A DNA stretch of 64,000 nucleotides from VXYL01 sp965116935. GTDB lineage: Bacteria; Pseudomonadota; Gammaproteobacteria; Pseudomonadales; Azotimanducaceae. Shown piece after piece: positions 60,214-64,000 of the stretch. The notes beneath the pieces were generated by a model. The model worked only from the letters and a program-made list of their open reading frames with translations, was not told where the DNA came from and searched no databases. Made by a program: the position numbers and the translations under genes. The number at the start of each line of letters is the position of its first letter. The stretch's first letter is position 1. The DNA lies in contig OZ220737.1 of assembly GCA_965116935.1 (NCBI GenBank), positions 4,464,001-4,528,000 on the forward strand, written 5' to 3'.

Positions 60214-63200
60214 GTCCGACGCCTTCGAAAAAAGCCCCATCCTGAACTCGCCCTACGAGGTGCCCACGCGCCATTGGGTGCTTGATGAAGGGCGGCAGCC
60301 AACGGATGTCGTCGGCGAAGGGCGGAGGGCGGTTTCGTTCATCTCACCAATACCTTCCACCCGCAAGGCAGGCCGCAAGCAGCGGCAGATATCCCTCGAC
60401 ACCGAGAGCGAAGCGCTGGCTACCGGCAATCAGCAATACCAACTCATCGCCCTAATCGACAGCCTGCGCCAGGAACTCGCCGCATGGCGGGCCCTGCCCG
60501 AACAGCAATGGCGGGTGACACCTGAAACCGCTCGCCTGCTCAAACACTGGCGCCACCATTCGTTCGCCGACATCCGCCCTTTCTTCTGTCAGGTGGAAGC
60601 AGTCGAGACCGTCATCTGGCTTACCGAAGTCGCGCCCAGCCTCGGCAACCGGGGAAGCCGCTTCCTCGAAGAGATCGAACGGGCAAGCAACCAGGCCAAC
60701 CCTGGCCTGTCGCGCATGGCGCTGAAGCTCGCCACCGGCGCTGGCAAGACCACCGTCATGGCCATGCTGATCGCCTGGCAAACCATCAATGCCGTCCGCC
60801 GACCCAACAGTCCCCGCTTCACCCGAGGCTTCCTGATCGTCACCCCTGGCATCACCATCCGCGATCGCCTGCGCGTGCTGCAACCAAACGATCCAGACTC
60901 CTACTACGCCAGCCGAGAACTCGTGCCGCCAGACATGCTCCGCGAGCTCGACAAGGCAAAGATCGTCATCACCAACTACCACGCCTTCATGCCCCGCGAG
61001 ACGATGGAGCTCTCCAAGGCCGGTCGTCGCCTACTCCAAGGCCCCGGCGCCGAACTCAACACCTGCGAGTCCCAAGGGCAGGTCCTAGCCCGCGTCATGC
61101 CCGAACTGATGACGACCAAGGGCATCCTCGTGCTCAACGACGAGGCGCACCATTGCTACCGGGAAAACCCGAACGAAAGCGACGAAGGCAAGCTCACCGG
61201 CGACGACCGCACCGATGCCAAGCGCAACGAGGAAGCCGCCCGCGTATGGATTTCCGGCCTAGAGGCAGCCGGACGCACCTTGGGACTCAAGCGAGTGCTC
61301 GACCTCTCCGCAACGCCGTTCTTCCTGCGCGGCTCCGGCTATGCCGAAGGCACCCTTTTCCCTTGGACCGTCAGCGACTTTTCGCTGATGGATGCCATCG
61401 AATGCGGCATCGTCAAACTTCCCCGCGTGCCGGTAGTGGACAATGTGCCCGGTGCCGAAATGCCCATCTACCGCAACCTGTGGGAGCACATCGGCAAGGA
61501 CATGCCGAAGCGTCGCATCGCTGGCCTCGACCCCTTCGATCTCCCAAACGAGCTCCAAACCGCGCTCGAAGCACTCTACGGCCACTACGAAAAGACGTTC
61601 CGCCTTTGGCAAGAGGCCAGCATCGACGTTCCCCCCTGCTTCATCGTCGTCTGCAACAACACGGCCACCTCGAAGCTCGTGCATGACTACATCGCCGGCT
61701 TCCACCGCAAGCACGATGACGGCACCACCACCTTCCACAATGGCCGCCTCGAACTCTTCCGCAATTTCGATGCCGCCGGCCAACGTCTGGCCAAGCCCCG
61801 CACGCTCCTGATCGACAGCCAGCAGCTCGAATCCGGCGACAAGCTCGACGACACGTTCAAGAAAGCCGCAGCCGACGAGATCGACCGCTTCCGTCGCGAA
61901 ATCGTCGAACGTACGGGCGACCAAGTGCGCGCCGAAAGGATCACGGACCAGGAACTCCTGCGCGAAGTGATGAACACCGTCGGCAAGCCCGACCGCCTGG
62001 GCGGCGACATCCGCTGCGTGGTATCCGTCGCCATGCTCACCGAAGGCTGGGACGCCAACACCGTCACGCACGTGCTGGGCCTGCGCGCCTTCGGCACCCA
62101 ACTCCTGTGCGAGCAGGTGATCGGCCGCTCCCTGCGCCGCCAGTCCTACGAACTGAACCCCGAAGGCCTCTTCAACGCCGAATACGCAGACGTGTTCGGC
62201 ATCCCCTTCGACTTCACCGCCAAACCGGTGGTCGCCCCGCCCCAGAAGCCGAGCGACACCGTCCATGTGCGGGCCATGTCCCCCGAACGAGACGACGCCG
62301 AAATCCGCTTCCCCCGCGTCACCGGCTATCGCGTGGACCTGCCCGACGAACGGCTGATCGCCAACTTCACGGACGACCACCGGCTCGTACTCACCCCCGA
62401 ACTCGTTGGTCCGACCGTCACCCACAACCAAGGCATCATCGGCGAAGGCCACGATCTCACCATCGAGCACCTGGACCGCGCACGCGAATCCACGCTGGTC
62501 TATTTCCTCACGCAGCACCTGCTCTACAACCACTACCGCGACGAAGACGGCGAGCTCAAGCTGCATCTTTTTGGCAAGCTGAAGCGAATCACCCGACAGT
62601 GGCTGCGCACCCATCTCGTCTGCAAGGGGGGCACGCAAGCCGCGCAGATCATGATCGCTTCGCTGGCGGATAGGGCCTGCGAGAAAATCCGGGCTGGAAT
62701 CGACGACGCCGCATCGCGCGATGAAGCCGTGAAGGCGGTGCTCGACCCCTTCAACCCGGTGGGAACGACCCGCACCGTCAACTTCCGCACGTCACGCACC
62801 GAACGCTACGCCCCTGGCAATCGCTGCCACCTGAACTGGTGCATCCTCGACAGCGCATGGGAAGGTGAGTTCTGTCGCGTGCTCGATGCACACCCGAAAG
62901 TGCTTCGCTGGGTCAAGAACCACAGCCTCGGTTTCGAGGTGCCGTATGAGCACGCCGGCACAACCCATCGCTACGTCCCAGACTTCATCGTCGTGTTGGA
63001 TGGCGTGGAGCCCCTGCACGTCGTGGTCGAAGTGAAAGGACAACGCCGCGACGACGACGCTGCCAAAGCGAACACCATGCACGCCCACTGGATTCCGGGC
63101 ATCAACGCGCTCGGCTGCTACGGGCGCTGGGTGTTCCTGGAACTGCGTGATCCCTTCGACATGGAAGGAGATTTTGACACGGGAGTCGCTGCGGCACTTG

Positions 63201-63316
63201 ACGAACTTGCGGACAAAGAACGGGCGAGCGAGTTTGCGCGCTTTTTGGACTCCGTCGGAGGCTCGATGCCAGACATCGAGGACATCCCGAGACGTCGGAG
63301 CGCGGAAGCGGGATGA
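60212..63316 (+). CDS. BPTD_3080-type restriction endonuclease (type III Res-like)
   Basis: A 1,034-aa protein. The opening SDAFEKSPILNSPYEVPTRHW is typical of BPTD_3080-family restriction subunits. The superfamily 2 motor has RMALKLATGAGKTTVMAMLIAW (Walker A, about residue 173), GILVLNDEAHHCYR (DEAH, about 308), VLDLSATPFF (motif III) and CEQVIGRSLRRQ (motif VI). The C-terminal nuclease domain shows HRYVPDFIVVLDG and LHVVVEVKGQRRDDD (PD...ExK, about residues 920-945). All motifs for ATP-driven cleavage are present. It overlaps the PIN toxin gene by ATGA; the methyltransferase gene follows. The frame upstream of 60212 is open but non-homologous. Confidence 0.88.
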   Translation: MSDAFEKSPILNSPYEVPTRHWVLDEGRQPTDVVGEGRRAVSFISPIPSTRKAGRKQRQISLDTESEALATGNQQYQLIALIDSLRQELAAWRALPEQQWRVTPETARLLKHWRHHSFADIRPFFCQVEAVETVIWLTEVAPSLGNRGSRFLEEIERASNQANPGLSRMALKLATGAGKTTVMAMLIAWQTINAVRRPNSPRFTRGFLIVTPGITIRDRLRVLQPNDPDSYYASRELVPPDMLRELDKAKIVITNYHAFMPRETMELSKAGRRLLQGPGAELNTCESQGQVLARVMPELMTTKGILVLNDEAHHCYRENPNESDEGKLTGDDRTDAKRNEEAARVWISGLEAAGRTLGLKRVLDLSATPFFLRGSGYAEGTLFPWTVSDFSLMDAIECGIVKLPRVPVVDNVPGAEMPIYRNLWEHIGKDMPKRRIAGLDPFDLPNELQTALEALYGHYEKTFRLWQEASIDVPPCFIVVCNNTATSKLVHDYIAGFHRKHDDGTTTFHNGRLELFRNFDAAGQRLAKPRTLLIDSQQLESGDKLDDTFKKAAADEIDRFRREIVERTGDQVRAERITDQELLREVMNTVGKPDRLGGDIRCVVSVAMLTEGWDANTVTHVLGLRAFGTQLLCEQVIGRSLRRQSYELNPEGLFNAEYADVFGIPFDFTAKPVVAPPQKPSDTVHVRAMSPERDDAEIRFPRVTGYRVDLPDERLIANFTDDHRLVLTPELVGPTVTHNQGIIGEGHDLTIEHLDRARESTLVYFLTQHLLYNHYRDEDGELKLHLFGKLKRITRQWLRTHLVCKGGTQAAQIMIASLADRACEKIRAGIDDAASRDEAVKAVLDPFNPVGTTRTVNFRTSRTERYAPGNRCHLNWCILDSAWEGEFCRVLDAHPKVLRWVKNHSLGFEVPYEHAGTTHRYVPDFIVVLDGVEPLHVVVEVKGQRRDDDAAKANTMHAHWIPGINALGCYGRWVFLELRDPFDMEGDFDTGVAAALDELADKERASEFARFLDSVGGSMPDIEDIPRRRSAEAG

Positions 63317-63690
63317 TTCTGGTGGATACCTCCGTTTGGATCGATGACCTCCGGCAGCACAACAGCAAGCTTCGGGACCGCGTGGACGCGCGTGAGGTCC
63401 TCTCTCACGAAATGGTCATCGGAGAGCTGATGTGCGGCAACCTACCCGACCGCAGAGGCTTTCTCAAACGCCTTAAAGACCTTCCTGCCATACCCGTACT
63501 CCGGTGCAGCGAGGTGTTGGCGTTGATCGAACACCACAAATGGATGGGGCGAGGTATTGGCTACATAGACGCCAACCTGCTCGGATCCGTGCTTGCCTGC
63601 AAGGGAGCGTTCCTTTGGACCGACGACCGAAGGCTCAGGGAAGTCGCCGAGGAGCTTGGCATCGCACACATTGAAGATGGAGCCGCGTGA
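63313..63690 (+). CDS. PIN-domain (VapC-like) protein inside the R-M operon
   Basis: A 125-aa PIN protein with all four acidic positions: ILVDTSVWIDDLR, VIGELMCGNL, IGYIDANLLGS and FLWTDDRRL. Start ATG overlaps the Res stop, and the methyltransferase gene starts 4 bases after its stop, so it is an integral part of the operon. No antitoxin gene lies beside it. It may be held in check by a distant VapB or act as a second effector of the restriction system. Confidence 0.85.
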   Translation: MILVDTSVWIDDLRQHNSKLRDRVDAREVLSHEMVIGELMCGNLPDRRGFLKRLKDLPAIPVLRCSEVLALIEHHKWMGRGIGYIDANLLGSVLACKGAFLWTDDRRLREVAEELGIAHIEDGAA

Positions 63691-63693
63691 GCA

Positions 63694-64000
63694 ATGGCAA
63701 GGAGGACCAAGAAGGTCGAAACGCTGATCCACCAGACGGCGCGGCGGCGCAACATCCCCACCGCTGAGTACCAACCGGTCATGCGGCCTGATGACCAAGA
63801 CCCGATCCGCGTGGCCTACGAACGAACCAACCGGGACCTCGACCCACAGCTCGTGTGGCGTGGCAAGGACATGCAGGACTGGTCCGACCTTGTCGTGCAG
63901 GCACCGCCGCTCTTCATTCAGGAGAAGGTCCACCCAAAGGTGCTCATCGACGACCTCGTGCGGCGCAGCAACAAGGCGCGCAAGGAGCACGAAAGCACGG
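63694..64000 (+). CDS. DNA methyltransferase of the BPTD_3080-type system, N-terminal part
   Basis: 102 codons before the window ends. The segments ARRTKKVETLIHQTARRRNIPTAEYQ, RVAYERTNRDLDPQLVWRGKD and DWSDLVVQAPPLFIQEKVHPKVLIDDLV are those of the site-specific DNA methyltransferase that accompanies BPTD_3080 restriction proteins. The catalytic (D/N)PP(Y/W) and SAM motifs lie beyond the window. Its position downstream of Res is the reverse of the usual mod-res order. Confidence 0.8.
   Translation, partial: MARRTKKVETLIHQTARRRNIPTAEYQPVMRPDDQDPIRVAYERTNRDLDPQLVWRGKDMQDWSDLVVQAPPLFIQEKVHPKVLIDDLVRRSNKARKEHEST

Noticed and set aside
1..64000. tRNA or rRNA genes
   Set aside because: No cloverleaf with a conserved T-loop and no rRNA core sequence was found by eye; a dedicated scan would be needed to exclude one.

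Overview
The window is GC-rich DNA (AT-rich patches are rare and stand out) with dense, often translationally coupled genes. Gene content fits a free-living or host-associated member of the Pseudomonadota, probably an uncultured gammaproteobacterium: a FAN1-type VRR-NUC nuclease paired with a Rad3/XPD-like helicase, a PpiC-HupE/UreJ pair, many phytanoyl-CoA dioxygenase-like and acyl-CoA enzymes, and dispersed REP-like hairpins. No tRNA, rRNA or CRISPR array was seen. Organism assignment is inference from gene families only.

Layout. 1-5.8 kb: a frameshifted sulfatase-modifying-factor-type gene, a phospholipase A2-like lipoprotein, a haem-copper oxidase subunit III, a three-gene operon (HupE/UreJ, membrane-anchored protein, C15-like peptidase lacking its Cys) and a VapBC-type pair. 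6.1-8.3 kb: decayed DNA, with an IS256 transposase fragment fused to the ruined 3' part of a DUF1998 helicase, then a frameshifted HicA/HicB-like pair. 8.6-12.7 kb: an envelope operon with a c'-like cytochrome lipoprotein, two DUF6644 membrane proteins, DUF6152 and two related secreted proteins. 13-18.7 kb: pyruvate kinase and the helicase/FAN1 pair. 18.7-35.8 kb: metabolic genes (enolase-superfamily dehydratase, delta-class carbonic anhydrase, enoyl-CoA hydratase, HpcH/HpaI aldolase, DUF3604, second HupE operon with PpiC, acyl-CoA synthetase, CtBP-like dehydrogenase, secreted methyltransferase, AlbA_2 ATPase, DUF4189).

35.8-48 kb is the most disturbed part. A 171-bp MITE splits a membrane-protein gene, and removing it with one CTAG copy restores one frame. 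An MFS/PQQ-dehydrogenase operon follows. Next comes an unrecognised three-gene unit headed by a large ATPase, which a fresh 1,708-bp insertion sequence with an 8-bp target duplication has split. Fused stubs of an SDR gene and a PQQ-dehydrogenase gene follow. 48-58 kb: an AAA_14/DUF4143 ATPase with a palindromic operator, then a catabolic cluster (atypical SDR, three phytanoyl-CoA dioxygenase-like genes, epimerase, phosphotriesterase-like lactonase, nitroreductase, 3-hydroxyacyl-CoA dehydrogenase). 58-64 kb: a restriction-modification locus ordered Res - PIN toxin - Mod, with a divergent SAP-like 619-aa protein gene.

Genes from about 49.5 to 58 kb plausibly act together on an organic substrate: 2-oxoglutarate dioxygenases hydroxylate, SDR/epimerase enzymes oxidise or reduce, a lactonase-like amidohydrolase hydrolyses, and acyl-CoA enzymes complete oxidation. 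The substrate cannot be told from sequence. Two families of inverted hairpin repeats lie in most of the larger gaps between genes.
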